Source: Hippea maritima DSM 10411 (GTDB lineage: Bacteria; Campylobacterota_A; Desulfurellia; Desulfurellales; Hippeaceae). From it: 64,000 nucleotides of DNA. The stretch lies in NCBI RefSeq assembly GCF_000194135.1, contig NC_015318.1, forward strand, positions 1 through 64,000. Reading direction: 5' to 3'. Each line of letters starts with the position of its first letter. Position 1 is the stretch's first letter. Both the position numbers and the translations under genes were made by a program. Positions 41,184-49,917 of the stretch are shown here, piece after piece. Below the pieces are notes generated by a model. The model was not told where the DNA came from and did not search any database. It was given only the letters and a program-made list of their open reading frames with translations.

Positions 41184-42143
41184 ATGTACGACTGCATTGA
41201 AGCAATTAAACAGAGAAAACTCAAAAAAATAGAAGGTGAGGCGTTTTTAGTTTCAGAAAAACATATCTTGAAGGCAAGAAATGGTGATGAGTATGTTGGT
41301 CTCAAGCTCAAGGATAGAACGGGCATAATTGATGCGAAGATATGGAATAACCTATTGCACTTAAAGGATAGGTTTGAGGCGGGAGATTTTGTTAAAATAA
41401 GGGGAGAAAGCAACTATTACAATGATAACTGGCAGGTAATTATAAAGGATTTGGAAAGGTTGGATGAAAAAGAGGTGGATAAGTCTGCATTCTTACCTTC
41501 AACAAAGAAGGATATATCTAAATTGCAAGAGGAGCTTTTGGCTCTTATAGATAGCCTGAAGCATGTAGGGTTGAAAAAACTCCTGGAGGAAATATTCCTG
41601 AAGGAGGATTTTTTAGAAAAATTTAGTAAGGCTCCTGCAGCCAAAACCATGCATCATGCGTATGTTGGCGGCCTTATTGAGCATACAGTCTCTGTGGGCA
41701 AGATAGCCTCGGAGCTTTCGGAGGAATACCCTGGCATTGATAGAGATTTGCTCGTTAGTTGCGCTCTTTTGCATGACATAGGCAAGGTGTATGAGCTTGA
41801 TCCAACAACGTTCAATTACACTACGGAGGGTAAACTTATAGGACATATAGTTATAGGCTATACGCTTGTTCAAAATGCTATAGATAAGCTTAATGTGCTG
41901 AGCGAGGAAAAAAAACTCAACCTATTGCACTGCATATTAGCCCATCATGGCGAATATGAGTATGGCTCGCCCAAAAAGCCCAAGACCAAAGAAGCTGTTT
42001 TAATCAACATGATAGATGTTTTAGATTCAAGAATGCAGCCAGTTTTAGATGTAAAGGTTGATGAAAATACTGGCTGGAGCGATATGGTGAGAATAATAGG
42101 GAAAAGTATATATGCGCCAAAAAGCTCAAAAGAACTCTTGTAG
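41184..42143 (+). CDS. 3'-5' exoribonuclease YhaM-like (OB fold + HD domain)
   Basis: The 319-residue protein has an N-terminal OB-fold nucleic-acid-binding domain (about 10-95; YVGLKLKDRTGIIDAKIW) and a C-terminal HD domain (about 130-300; HHAYVGGLIEHTVSV and CALLHDIGKVYELD). This is the YhaM layout, a 3'-5' exonuclease acting on RNA or DNA ends in Firmicutes. The ATG at 41184 is chosen because GGAGGGGT is 3 nt upstream; starts further upstream would add residues overlapping the promoter. The 3' end overlaps tmk by 32 nt. Confidence 0.85.
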   Translation: MYDCIEAIKQRKLKKIEGEAFLVSEKHILKARNGDEYVGLKLKDRTGIIDAKIWNNLLHLKDRFEAGDFVKIRGESNYYNDNWQVIIKDLERLDEKEVDKSAFLPSTKKDISKLQEELLALIDSLKHVGLKKLLEEIFLKEDFLEKFSKAPAAKTMHHAYVGGLIEHTVSVGKIASELSEEYPGIDRDLLVSCALLHDIGKVYELDPTTFNYTTEGKLIGHIVIGYTLVQNAIDKLNVLSEEKKLNLLHCILAHHGEYEYGSPKKPKTKEAVLINMIDVLDSRMQPVLDVKVDENTGWSDMVRIIGKSIYAPKSSKELL

Positions 42144-42717
42144 ATACATAGCTTTTGAAGGTATAGATGCAAGCGGCAAGACAACACAGGCAAAACTCTT
42201 TGTGGATTTTTTAAAAAAAGAGGGTTTTAATGTATTTTTTACAAAAGAGCCAGGAGGAACTATACCTTTTTTTAGAGAAGTTTTATTGAATAAGCAGCTT
42301 GTTAAGCAGGCTCAACTTTTTCTATTTTTGGCAGATAGGGCACAAACGATTTTGACTATTAAAAAGAAGCTCGATGCCGGTTTTGTTGTTGTGAGTGATA
42401 GAAGTTTCTATTCAACTTTGGCTTATCAAGGTTTTGGCGATGATATGGATATCGGTTTTTTGAAACAAGCAAACGAAATTGCTACAGGTGGTCTAAAGCC
42501 GGATTTGGTGTTTTGCATTGATATAACTACGAATGAGATGATGAACAGGTTAAATAAAAAAGATGCAATAGAGTCAAAGCCTGTAGGGTTTTTTGAAAGG
42601 GTTAGGCAGGGATATATAAAACTGTCTAAGGATTATGATAATTTTTATCTGGTGAATGGACTTAGAAGTATAGATGATGTATTTAGCGAAGTTGTGGAGA
42701 TATGGAAAAGTATTTAA
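42112..42717 (+). CDS. tmk: Thymidylate kinase
   Basis: Phosphorylates dTMP to dTDP. P-loop FEGIDASGKTTQAKL (about 15-29), FTKEPGGT, and the DRSFYSTLAYQGFG motif are present. The 201-residue length fits. It overlaps the yhaM-like gene by 32 nt and the next gene by 16 nt. The order tmk-holB-PSP1 recalls the tmk-holB-yaaT cluster of Firmicutes. Confidence 0.95.
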   Translation: MRQKAQKNSCRYIAFEGIDASGKTTQAKLFVDFLKKEGFNVFFTKEPGGTIPFFREVLLNKQLVKQAQLFLFLADRAQTILTIKKKLDAGFVVVSDRSFYSTLAYQGFGDDMDIGFLKQANEIATGGLKPDLVFCIDITTNEMMNRLNKKDAIESKPVGFFERVRQGYIKLSKDYDNFYLVNGLRSIDDVFSEVVEIWKSI

Positions 42718-43277
42718 ACTATTTTTCTGCTTTTATATTGGAGAACGCTCAAAGGGAAGATGCACTAAAGTTTATTGAAGGATTTGGATTTGACCGGATA
42801 GTTGAGTTTGACGTTTTAAAGATAGATGATGTAAGGAAAATGAAGGAGTCAAGTCAAACCAATCTAGATAAAAAAATGTGTTTTTTAATAGGCCGTATTG
42901 GCTTTGATGCTCAAAATGCTATACTTAAACTTATAGAAGAGCCGCCGCCATTAAACTGGTTTATCTTTTATGAGCCAACCAATTTACTGGATACTATATA
43001 TTCACGATGCCAGGTAATTAGGTTAAATAGGGAGACTTCTTATTTGGATGGTTTAGAGATGGTCTTAGAAAACAAGGAGGCTCTTCTTGAATATCTATTT
43101 GGTTTAAATCAAAAGGAAGATATAATTAAAGGTATTGAGGTCTTGTGTAGGATTCTCATAAAAAAAGGAAGAGTAGAGCAAGCAGAGAAGCTGTTTGAAT
43201 ATATAAAAACTTTAAGAGAATTTAATTTAAACAGAAACGTTTTGCTTATGAATATTTTTGTTAGTCTAATGGAGTGA
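42702..43277 (+). CDS. holB: Short DNA polymerase III delta-prime-like protein
   Basis: Resembles the central part of the clamp-loader delta-prime subunit: FLIGRIGFDAQNAILKLIEEPPP followed by WFIFYEPTNLLDTIYSRCQV (sensor and SRC-like motif). At 191 residues it lacks most of the N-terminal AAA+ lobe, including any P-loop or zinc site, found in the usual 300-330 residue form. The frame is open and position after tmk supports the call. Short delta-prime proteins occur in some Campylobacterota. It ends 4 nt before the PSP1 gene. Confidence 0.78.
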   Translation: MEKYLNYFSAFILENAQREDALKFIEGFGFDRIVEFDVLKIDDVRKMKESSQTNLDKKMCFLIGRIGFDAQNAILKLIEEPPPLNWFIFYEPTNLLDTIYSRCQVIRLNRETSYLDGLEMVLENKEALLEYLFGLNQKEDIIKGIEVLCRILIKKGRVEQAEKLFEYIKTLREFNLNRNVLLMNIFVSLME

Positions 43278-43281
43278 TTTT

Positions 43282-44112
43282 ATGAAGATAGCGATAGTTG
43301 AATTTATGAGAGTGGGTCAGCTGTATCCATATACATTTGATGGTGAATTAAATATTGGAGATATGGTTGTTGCAGAGTATGAGCGTGGACTTGGTATGGG
43401 TAAGGTTGTCAAGGTTTACGAAACCGATAGCTTAGATGAGGATATAAGATCAATAGTTAGGAAAGCCACAGAAGAAGATTTTAAAATTTATCAGGAGAAT
43501 AAAGAGATTGAAAAAGAGGCCTTCAGGGTATGTAGAAAGGAGATTGAAGATCTTCAATTGCATATGAAGCTTGTCAAGGTAGATTGTATGATGGATAGAA
43601 AAAAGATAGTGTTTTACTTTACATCTCCAACCCGAGTTGACTTTAGAACACTTGTTAAAAGATTGGCCTCTGTATTTAAAACCCGAATAGAGATGAGGCA
43701 GATTGGCGTTAGGGATGAAGCGCGCATTATAGGCGGATTGGGTCTATGCGGTGATGAGTTGTGTTGTTCCCGCTTTTTGCGTACATTTAACCCAGTGTCT
43801 ATGAAGATGACAAAGGAGCAAAATCTAAATATAAACGTTAAGAAAATCTCTGGCGCATGCGGTAGGCTTATGTGCTGTTTGTGGTATGAACATGAAACGT
43901 ATGAAGAATTTTTGAAAACAGCACCCCCTATGGATTCTATAGGTAGAGCTGGAGATGTTGAGGGTAGGGTAGTCTACATAAACCCCATTAAAAAGACGGT
44001 GATATTGAGAACACAAGATGGCTTAATGGTAGAGGTTTCAGTAAGTGATGTTGAAATGCTTGCTCCTCCAAGGGAGGATAGCCTTAAAGAACATAAAGAA
44101 GGAGTAGAGTGA
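43282..44112 (+). CDS. PSP1-domain protein (RicT/YaaT-like)
   Basis: 276-residue PSP1 C-terminal domain protein. The conserved core includes LVKVDCMMDRKKIVFYF, DEARIIGGLGLCGDELCCS and SGACGRLMCCLWYEHE, giving the cysteine set that in RicT helps coordinate iron-sulfur clusters. In Bacillus, YaaT/RicT works with RNase Y in mRNA maturation; here the organism encodes RNase J and the role is inferred. ATG at 43282 is 4 nt after holB. It overlaps metG by 1 nt. Confidence 0.9.
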   Translation: MKIAIVEFMRVGQLYPYTFDGELNIGDMVVAEYERGLGMGKVVKVYETDSLDEDIRSIVRKATEEDFKIYQENKEIEKEAFRVCRKEIEDLQLHMKLVKVDCMMDRKKIVFYFTSPTRVDFRTLVKRLASVFKTRIEMRQIGVRDEARIIGGLGLCGDELCCSRFLRTFNPVSMKMTKEQNLNINVKKISGACGRLMCCLWYEHETYEEFLKTAPPMDSIGRAGDVEGRVVYINPIKKTVILRTQDGLMVEVSVSDVEMLAPPREDSLKEHKEGVE

Positions 44113-45977
44113 TGAAAAAGTACTACATAACAACGCCGATTTATTACGTTAACGACGTACCCCATATTGGGCATTCTTACACAACATTAGCTGCGGATAC
44201 ACTGGCAAGGTACAAGAGGCTTTTGGGTGAGGATGTGTTTTTCTTGACAGGTACAGATGAGCATGGACAGAAGATTCAAAAAGCGGCTAAATCTGCCAAC
44301 ACAACGCCAAAGCAGCTTGCCGATAGGGTTGTTGAGAATTTTAAAAAGCTATGGAAAAAGCTTGATATAACAAACAATTTTTTTGTTAGAACTACAGATG
44401 ATTACCATCAGAAGTGCGTTCAAGAAGCCTTTGAATATATCTACAAAAAGGGTGATATATACAAGGGTGAATATGAGGGCTGGTATTGTATACCGTGCGA
44501 GAGCTATTATTCAGAGATTGAAATAGGCGAGAATAAAACATGCCCCGTCTGCGGCAGGAAGCTTGACCTTGTAAAGGAAGAGAGTTATTTTTTCAAGCTA
44601 TCTGCTTATCAGGATAGGTTGCTTGAGTTTTACGAGAACAACCCTGATTTTGTCCTGCCTCAAACACGTTATAATGAGATAAAGAGCTTTGTCAAGATGG
44701 GGTTGAAAGATCTGAGTATTACAAGAACGTCGTTTGATTGGGGTATTCCTGTTCCGTTTGATGATAAACATGTTATATATGTTTGGTTTGATGCGCTTTT
44801 GAATTATGTAAGTGCTATAGGTTGCAGGAAAGGTGATTTCGATGATATATGGCCGGCGGATGTCCATTTTGTCGGTAAGGATATATTGAGATTTCATGCA
44901 GTTTATTGGCCTGCATTTTTGATGGCACTCGATTTACCCTTACCCAAACATGTTGTAGCCCACGGCTGGTGGACGGTTGATGGCAAAAAGATGAGTAAAT
45001 CATTGGGCAATGTTGTAGATCCTAACGAGATGATAGAAAAATACCCCCGAGATGCATATAGGTATTTCTTGCTGAGGAATGTGCCATTTGGTCTTGATGG
45101 TGATTTTTCTGAGAAAGAGCTAATAGAGAGAATAAACTCAGACCTTGTTAACGATTTCGGCAACCTGCTAAACAGAAGCCTGACGATGATGGAGAAGTAT
45201 TCAAAAGGCAATATAAGGAGACCTTCTGCTATAAACGACGATAGTTTAAGTATACTTGCAAAAGAGACCTTCAAAAAGGTTGAGGATAGTCTAAAGGTAT
45301 TTAGATTTGATGAGGCTTTAATAGCGATTTTTGATTTTATCAAGAGTGCCAATAAGTACATTGCACAAAAAGAGCCGTGGAGTTTGAAAAAGCAGGGCAA
45401 GCAGGATGAACTTGATGAGGTTCTGTACAATCTTTATGCCTCTCTTAAATTTATAAGTGGCATTATTTCTCCGTTTTTACCCGATGCAGCAAATAAAATG
45501 CAGGATATGCTCAATTTAGAAAAAGATAAGACAGTTGAGTTTTATTTGGATTTCTACAATGTTGAAGAAGCTAAGATAAAAAAAGCCGGAATGTTGTTCG
45601 AGAGGATAGAAGAGAAAAAAGAAGAAAAGGAAGAAGAATTAAGGGATAAGCGTATAAGCATAGAAGAGTTTTTTAATGTTGACTTGAGGGTAGCTAGGGT
45701 TCTTGAGGCTGAGAACGTTGAAAAATCAAAGAAATTGCTTAAACTTAAAATTGATATAGGTGAGGATAAACCAAGAACACTGGTTGCCGGGCTAAAGGAG
45801 TTTTATAAACCCGAGGATTTGGTTGGCAAATTGATTATTGTTGTGGCAAATTTAAAACCGGCAAAGTTAATGGGCATTGAGTCTAACGGCATGTTACTTG
45901 CTGCCAAGGACGACAGTGGCAAGCCGGTTATACTTACGCCAAGTGAGACTGTGAAGCCTGGTGCAAAGATAAGCTGA
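44112..45977 (+). CDS. metG: Methionyl-tRNA synthetase
   Basis: Charges tRNA-Met. Class I signature IYYVNDVPHIGHSYTT, a four-cysteine zinc knuckle (YCIPCESYY and TCPVCGRKLD), and the KMSKSLGN loop. The C-terminal tRNA-binding OB domain (about 515-621; DLRVARVLEAENVEKSKKL and SNGMLLAAKDD) is attached, giving 621 residues and a dimeric form. ATG at 44112 is preceded by AAGGAGT 7-13 nt upstream; a GTG at 44109 is an alternative. Confidence 0.97.
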   Translation: MKKYYITTPIYYVNDVPHIGHSYTTLAADTLARYKRLLGEDVFFLTGTDEHGQKIQKAAKSANTTPKQLADRVVENFKKLWKKLDITNNFFVRTTDDYHQKCVQEAFEYIYKKGDIYKGEYEGWYCIPCESYYSEIEIGENKTCPVCGRKLDLVKEESYFFKLSAYQDRLLEFYENNPDFVLPQTRYNEIKSFVKMGLKDLSITRTSFDWGIPVPFDDKHVIYVWFDALLNYVSAIGCRKGDFDDIWPADVHFVGKDILRFHAVYWPAFLMALDLPLPKHVVAHGWWTVDGKKMSKSLGNVVDPNEMIEKYPRDAYRYFLLRNVPFGLDGDFSEKELIERINSDLVNDFGNLLNRSLTMMEKYSKGNIRRPSAINDDSLSILAKETFKKVEDSLKVFRFDEALIAIFDFIKSANKYIAQKEPWSLKKQGKQDELDEVLYNLYASLKFISGIISPFLPDAANKMQDMLNLEKDKTVEFYLDFYNVEEAKIKKAGMLFERIEEKKEEKEEELRDKRISIEEFFNVDLRVARVLEAENVEKSKKLLKLKIDIGEDKPRTLVAGLKEFYKPEDLVGKLIIVVANLKPAKLMGIESNGMLLAAKDDSGKPVILTPSETVKPGAKIS

Positions 45978-45994
45978 TAGCCTAAGGAGGCGGC

Positions 45995-46537
45995 ATGGAT
46001 GTGAGTTCTGCTGCCTTAAATCCTATACTTCACTATAAGCTGGATCCAGGTGAATGGGGGTCTTCTGCTCCTGCAACAGCTGGTACATCTGTTGCAAGGG
46101 TTGCGTCGCATGAGTCTGCCAACCTGCAGCGCTTTGAATCAAAAGCAACAAAAGAGGGCTGTTATGTTGTTGGTAAGGATCTGTATTTAAATCTACAAAA
46201 GAACGGTATTTACCTTGCAGCCACAAGTGGACATTCTTCTGCTATAACCTACTGCCCTAAAAGAGCCAAACAACAAGAAGTCAATAAGCAACTGGGCAGC
46301 CTTATAGATGGAAAGATAAGAAACTACGAAAATAAGCAGGTTGAATTAGACACTATGCTTAAGACGGCCAAAAACAAGGCCGATGAGACTATTTATGAGA
46401 GTAAGTTAAGACAAATCAAAGAGAGAAAGTTGCTTCTTCAGCAAAAAAAGATGCGGTTATATACCCAGGTGACGCTTCTTTTTGCTCAAAACCTACCTAT
46501 CGACCCTTCGACTATAAATGTAGATTTACTTGTCTGA
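45995..46537 (+). CDS. Hypothetical protein, C-terminal coiled coil
   Basis: I do not recognise a family. The 180-residue protein begins MDVSSAALNPILHYK with a strong AAGGAGG 4 nt before the ATG, so it is very likely translated. No signal peptide or membrane segment is visible. Residues about 20-80 are Ser/Ala/Gly-rich with a possible beta region (GCYVVGKDLYLNLQKNGIY); residues about 90-160 are Lys/Glu/Gln-rich and probably a coiled coil. It follows metG by 17 nt and ends just before a terminator, so it is probably the last gene of the yhaM-tmk-metG transcript. Confidence 0.6.
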   Translation: MDVSSAALNPILHYKLDPGEWGSSAPATAGTSVARVASHESANLQRFESKATKEGCYVVGKDLYLNLQKNGIYLAATSGHSSAITYCPKRAKQQEVNKQLGSLIDGKIRNYENKQVELDTMLKTAKNKADETIYESKLRQIKERKLLLQQKKMRLYTQVTLLFAQNLPIDPSTINVDLLV

Positions 46538-46542
46538 AAGAT

Positions 46543-46567
46543 AAGGAGGAGCATTCTACTCCTCCTT
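46543..46567 (+). terminator. Rho-independent terminator between convergent operons
   Basis: Perfect 9-bp stem AAGGAGGAG / CTCCTCCTT with a 7-nt loop (46552-46558), followed by CTGTGTTTTTTATTTC. It sits between the metG operon end and the convergent livF end. The T-rich tail is good on the + strand and weak on the minus strand. Confidence 0.85.
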
Positions 46568-46576
46568 CTGTGTTTT

Positions 46577-47293
46577 TTATTTCTTCTTTCCAAGATAGGC
46601 TTCTTGTATTTTCGGTGAGTTCATAAGCTCCTCTGATGTTCCCTCCATGACGATTTTGCCCACCTCAAGCACATATCCCCTGTCGGCTAACTTTAAAGCT
46701 GCCTTAGCATTTTGCTCAACAAGCAAGATGGTTGTGCCTTCTTCTTTAATCTGCTTTATTGTCTCAAATATAGCTTTTACCAATACAGGCGCAAGGCCTA
46801 AACTTGGCTCATCAAGCAATAATACCTCTGGCTCGCTCATCAATGCCCTTCCAATAGCGAGCATCTGTTGCTCACCGCCGGATAGGGTTCCTGCAAGTTG
46901 GTTTTTTCTTTCTTTTAGGCGGGGAAAGAGCTCGTAAATCCATTCCAATGTTGAGGTGTTTATTTTAGCTTTTGTGTAGGCTCCTAATTTTATGTTTTCC
47001 TCAACCGTCAATGTGCCAAAAACCCTTCTGCCTTCAGGGGATTGACTAATTCCAAGCCCTACTATTTTATGTGCAGGCATAGAGGTTAATTCAAGGCCTT
47101 TGTATCTAATGCTACCAGATTTTGCCTTCAAAAGCCCGCTTATAGTTCTTAAAGTGGTCGTTTTGCCTGCGCCGTTTGCTCCTAATATTGTTACAAGTTC
47201 TCCCTTATCCACCTCAAAAGATATGCCCTTTACCGCCTCTATGCTTCCATAGGATACAACAAGGTTCTCGACGACAAGTATTTTTTCACTCAT
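46577..47293 (-). CDS. livF: Branched-chain amino acid ABC transporter ATPase LivF
   Basis: ATP-binding subunit of a LivKHMGF-type importer. P-loop GANGAGKTT, signature LSGGEQQML and Walker B LLLDEPSLGLAP; the EALGIS-like LGISQSPEGRRVF is the usual LivF block. The ATG at 47293 is preferred because GAGG lies 6 nt upstream; an ATG at 47299 is in frame. About 238 residues. It overlaps livG and is last in the operon. Confidence 0.94.
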   Translation of the reverse strand: MSEKILVVENLVVSYGSIEAVKGISFEVDKGELVTILGANGAGKTTTLRTISGLLKAKSGSIRYKGLELTSMPAHKIVGLGISQSPEGRRVFGTLTVEENIKLGAYTKAKINTSTLEWIYELFPRLKERKNQLAGTLSGGEQQMLAIGRALMSEPEVLLLDEPSLGLAPVLVKAIFETIKQIKEEGTTILLVEQNAKAALKLADRGYVLEVGKIVMEGTSEELMNSPKIQEAYLGKKK

Positions 47294-48056
47294 CTTCATC
47301 CTCTTTTCCTAAGTAGGCTTCGATGACTATCGGATTGTTTTGTATCTCTTCTGGTTTGCCTTCGGCTATCTTTTTACCGAAGCTCAAAACACTTATGTAT
47401 TCTGTTATGCTCATAACAAGGTCCATGTTGTGTTCTATTAAAAGCACTGTTATGCCCATCTCTTTGATTTTTCTTATGGTGTCAACCAATTCTAAGCGTT
47501 CTTTGTCATTCAAGCCAGCGGCAGGCTCATCCAATATTAACAACTCAGGCTCTGTTGCTAAAGCCCTTGCCATTTCAATTTTTCTCTGAATACCGTATGG
47601 CTGACTTGCAGCAGGCATCTTTGCAAGGTGTGTTAAGCCAAACAGATCCATGAATTCCTTAACCTTTAACCAGTTTTCCTTTTCGTCTTTGTAGTAAAAA
47701 GGTGTATGGATTATTCCATGCCACCATTTTTGCCTGCTCCTAAAGTGCCTGCCCGACATGATGTTCTCTGCTACACTCATGTCTCCAAAGAGCCTAATGG
47801 TTTGAAATGTCCTGACTATGCCCATATTTGCTATTCTGTGTGGAGATAGACCTGTTATGTTTTTGCCTTTAAATATGATTTTGCCTTTTTCTGGCTTGTA
47901 AACACCGGTTATGCAGTTAAAAACGGTTGTTTTTCCAGCACCATTTGGACCTATTATGCCATAGACCATACCCTCGTCTATGGATATATCCAAAGAATCA
48001 ACAGCAACAAGTCCGCCAAATATCTTTGTTACACCCTCTAACTGTAGTAGCACCAT
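47286..48056 (-). CDS. livG: Branched-chain amino acid ABC transporter ATPase LivG
   Basis: Second ATPase of the importer. P-loop GPNGAGKTT, LivG-type RTFQTIRLFGDMSVAENI, Walker B LLILDEPAAGLN and H-loop LLIEHNMDLVM. The signature region (QPYGIQRKIEMARAL) is the LivG-specific degenerate form. 256 residues. It lies 4 nt after livM and overlaps livF. Confidence 0.94.
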   Translation of the reverse strand: MVLLQLEGVTKIFGGLVAVDSLDISIDEGMVYGIIGPNGAGKTTVFNCITGVYKPEKGKIIFKGKNITGLSPHRIANMGIVRTFQTIRLFGDMSVAENIMSGRHFRSRQKWWHGIIHTPFYYKDEKENWLKVKEFMDLFGLTHLAKMPAASQPYGIQRKIEMARALATEPELLILDEPAAGLNDKERLELVDTIRKIKEMGITVLLIEHNMDLVMSITEYISVLSFGKKIAEGKPEEIQNNPIVIEAYLGKEDEDE

Positions 48057-48060
48057 TTTC

Positions 48061-49008
48061 TCATTCCTTGGTTATGTAATTTGGAATTTTGCCGAACTTT
48101 ACAGGCCATATGCCTTTTGGCCTAAATATCATGATTAGAATCATTGCTATACCAAAGACCAGATACCTTGCCTCGGCAAACTGTCTAAACATTTCAGGCA
48201 CAACAAACATGAAGAACGTTCCAAGAAGAACTCCCGGTATAGATGATGGTCCACCTACTAAAACAATTGTGAAGAATAGAACAGATTGTATGAAATCAAA
48301 TGCATCCGGAGAGACAGCAGAGAATTGAAGTGTGAATACAACACCTGCAAGCCCTGCAACTGCTGCAGACAATCCAAAGGCATAAAGCCTGTAAAATCTT
48401 GTGTTTATGCCTATACACTCACTTGCAAGAGAGTCTTCGTTTAGGTAGTGAAGAGCTCTGCCTGGTTTGCTTGTCTCTAAGTTGTGTATTATGATGAGTG
48501 TTAAGATAAGCACAAAGAATGCCAAAAAATAGATAGATGTTTGTGATGAGAAAGAAAAACCGAACAGTTTTAATGGCTCAACACCGAAAATACCGTTTGG
48601 TCCTCCTGTTATACCGAATACGTTGTTTTTTAAAGCTTGAATGAAAACAATGTTAAAACCTATAGTTGTAACAAGTAAATAATCCCCACGCAGGTGAATA
48701 ATTGGAGCTGCGAGTAAGATACTTGCAATAACAGGTAAAATTATAGCCACCGGTATTGTTGCCAATATAGGCCAGCCGTAAACCATGTTTAAAATGGCGG
48801 TTGAGTAGGCTCCAAGTCCAAAAAATATGGCATGACCCATATCGAACATGCCGGCTCTACCTAAAACTATATCCTGACTCAGTGCAACGGCTGAATAGAT
48901 AAGAAATGTTGTAAAGACTGATGTCCAATTTGAGTTGAAGATAAAAGGCACGATAATCAATGCAGCAAAGAAAACACCGTAAGAGACAATCTTTTTTGTA
49001 TCCATCAT
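48061..49008 (-). CDS. livM: Branched-chain amino acid ABC transporter permease LivM
   Basis: Inner-membrane permease with about eight to ten hydrophobic segments over 315 residues. The family block GRAGMFDMGHAIFFGLGAY and the cytoplasmic loop ending GPSSIPGVLLG are visible. Start ATG-ATG overlaps the livH stop (ATGA), implying translational coupling. Substrate class cannot be set beyond LIV-type amino acids or amides. Confidence 0.92.
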   Translation of the reverse strand: MMDTKKIVSYGVFFAALIIVPFIFNSNWTSVFTTFLIYSAVALSQDIVLGRAGMFDMGHAIFFGLGAYSTAILNMVYGWPILATIPVAIILPVIASILLAAPIIHLRGDYLLVTTIGFNIVFIQALKNNVFGITGGPNGIFGVEPLKLFGFSFSSQTSIYFLAFFVLILTLIIIHNLETSKPGRALHYLNEDSLASECIGINTRFYRLYAFGLSAAVAGLAGVVFTLQFSAVSPDAFDFIQSVLFFTIVLVGGPSSIPGVLLGTFFMFVVPEMFRQFAEARYLVFGIAMILIMIFRPKGIWPVKFGKIPNYITKE

Positions 49009-49904
49009 ACTTTCTCCGCAACCCTTTCTCCAAGGATTCCTGTAGGTCTTATTATCATGATAACAATTAGAAGCACATAGGTTAAAGCCAAAGCCCAGCT
49101 ACTGGATAGGTATCCTGATATGAATGCATTAAAGATGCCAAGCAGAATACCACCCAGCATTGCGCCTGGTATGTTTCCAATTCCACCTATAATGGCTGCA
49201 ACAAAGGCATTAAGTCCGTAAATCCACCCCATATTAAAGTGGATGCCCCTGTAGTACATACCGATAAATAATCCGCCTACTGCACCCAGTGCAGAACCTA
49301 TAACAAATGTTGTAACAATAACCCTATTTACATCTATGCCCATCAATCTTGCCGCATCCTGGTCTATAGCGCATGCTCTCATGGCTGTACCTAACTTTGT
49401 TCTATTTACAAAGAAATATAAAGCCACCATTAATACAAACGATATAATCAAGACCAACACCTGCATTAAGCTTATATAAACATTTCCAATGTTGTAGTTT
49501 GCATTAGGTACTGCGCTTGCCGGGAATATCCTGGGCATTGGTCCCCAAATTAGCATTATGCCGTTTTCTATAACCAATGAAGCACCCAAAGCCGAAACAA
49601 CAGCGCTGAGCCTTGGGGCTTTGCGTAGAGGCCTATAGGCTGTTCTTTCGAGTATTACACCTGCTGTAGCTATAATTATCATGGTGGCTATGAATGTTGT
49701 GATAATTAAGAGAACGGGGGAGAGTGCCCCCGCAAGTTGCATCATTATCACAAGTCCAATGTAGGCACTTAATGCAACTAAATCGCCATGAGCGAAGTTT
49801 ATTAACTTCAACACGCCGTAAACCATGGTATATCCGAGTGCAACAAGGGCATAGATACTGCCGATTGTTAAGCCATTAACCAACTGTTGAAGGAATATGT
49901 CCAT
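49005..49904 (-). CDS. livH: Branched-chain amino acid ABC transporter permease LivH
   Basis: Second permease, 299 residues with about eight membrane segments. It begins LVNGLTIGSIYALVALGYTM, as is standard for LivH, and ends with TYVLLIVIMIIRPTGILGE. The conserved loop YKPLRKAP-like RPLRKAPRLSAVVSALG is present. It is preceded by AAGGGG near 49911 and lies 13 nt after livK. Confidence 0.94.
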   Translation of the reverse strand: MDIFLQQLVNGLTIGSIYALVALGYTMVYGVLKLINFAHGDLVALSAYIGLVIMMQLAGALSPVLLIITTFIATMIIIATAGVILERTAYRPLRKAPRLSAVVSALGASLVIENGIMLIWGPMPRIFPASAVPNANYNIGNVYISLMQVLVLIISFVLMVALYFFVNRTKLGTAMRACAIDQDAARLMGIDVNRVIVTTFVIGSALGAVGGLFIGMYYRGIHFNMGWIYGLNAFVAAIIGGIGNIPGAMLGGILLGIFNAFISGYLSSSWALALTYVLLIVIMIIRPTGILGERVAEKV

Positions 49905-49917
49905 GGTTTACCCCTTT

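Noticed and set aside
44903-45430. 175-codon open frame antisense to metG
   Set aside because: Serine/leucine-rich translation typical of a reverse-strand shadow; metG is intact across the region.
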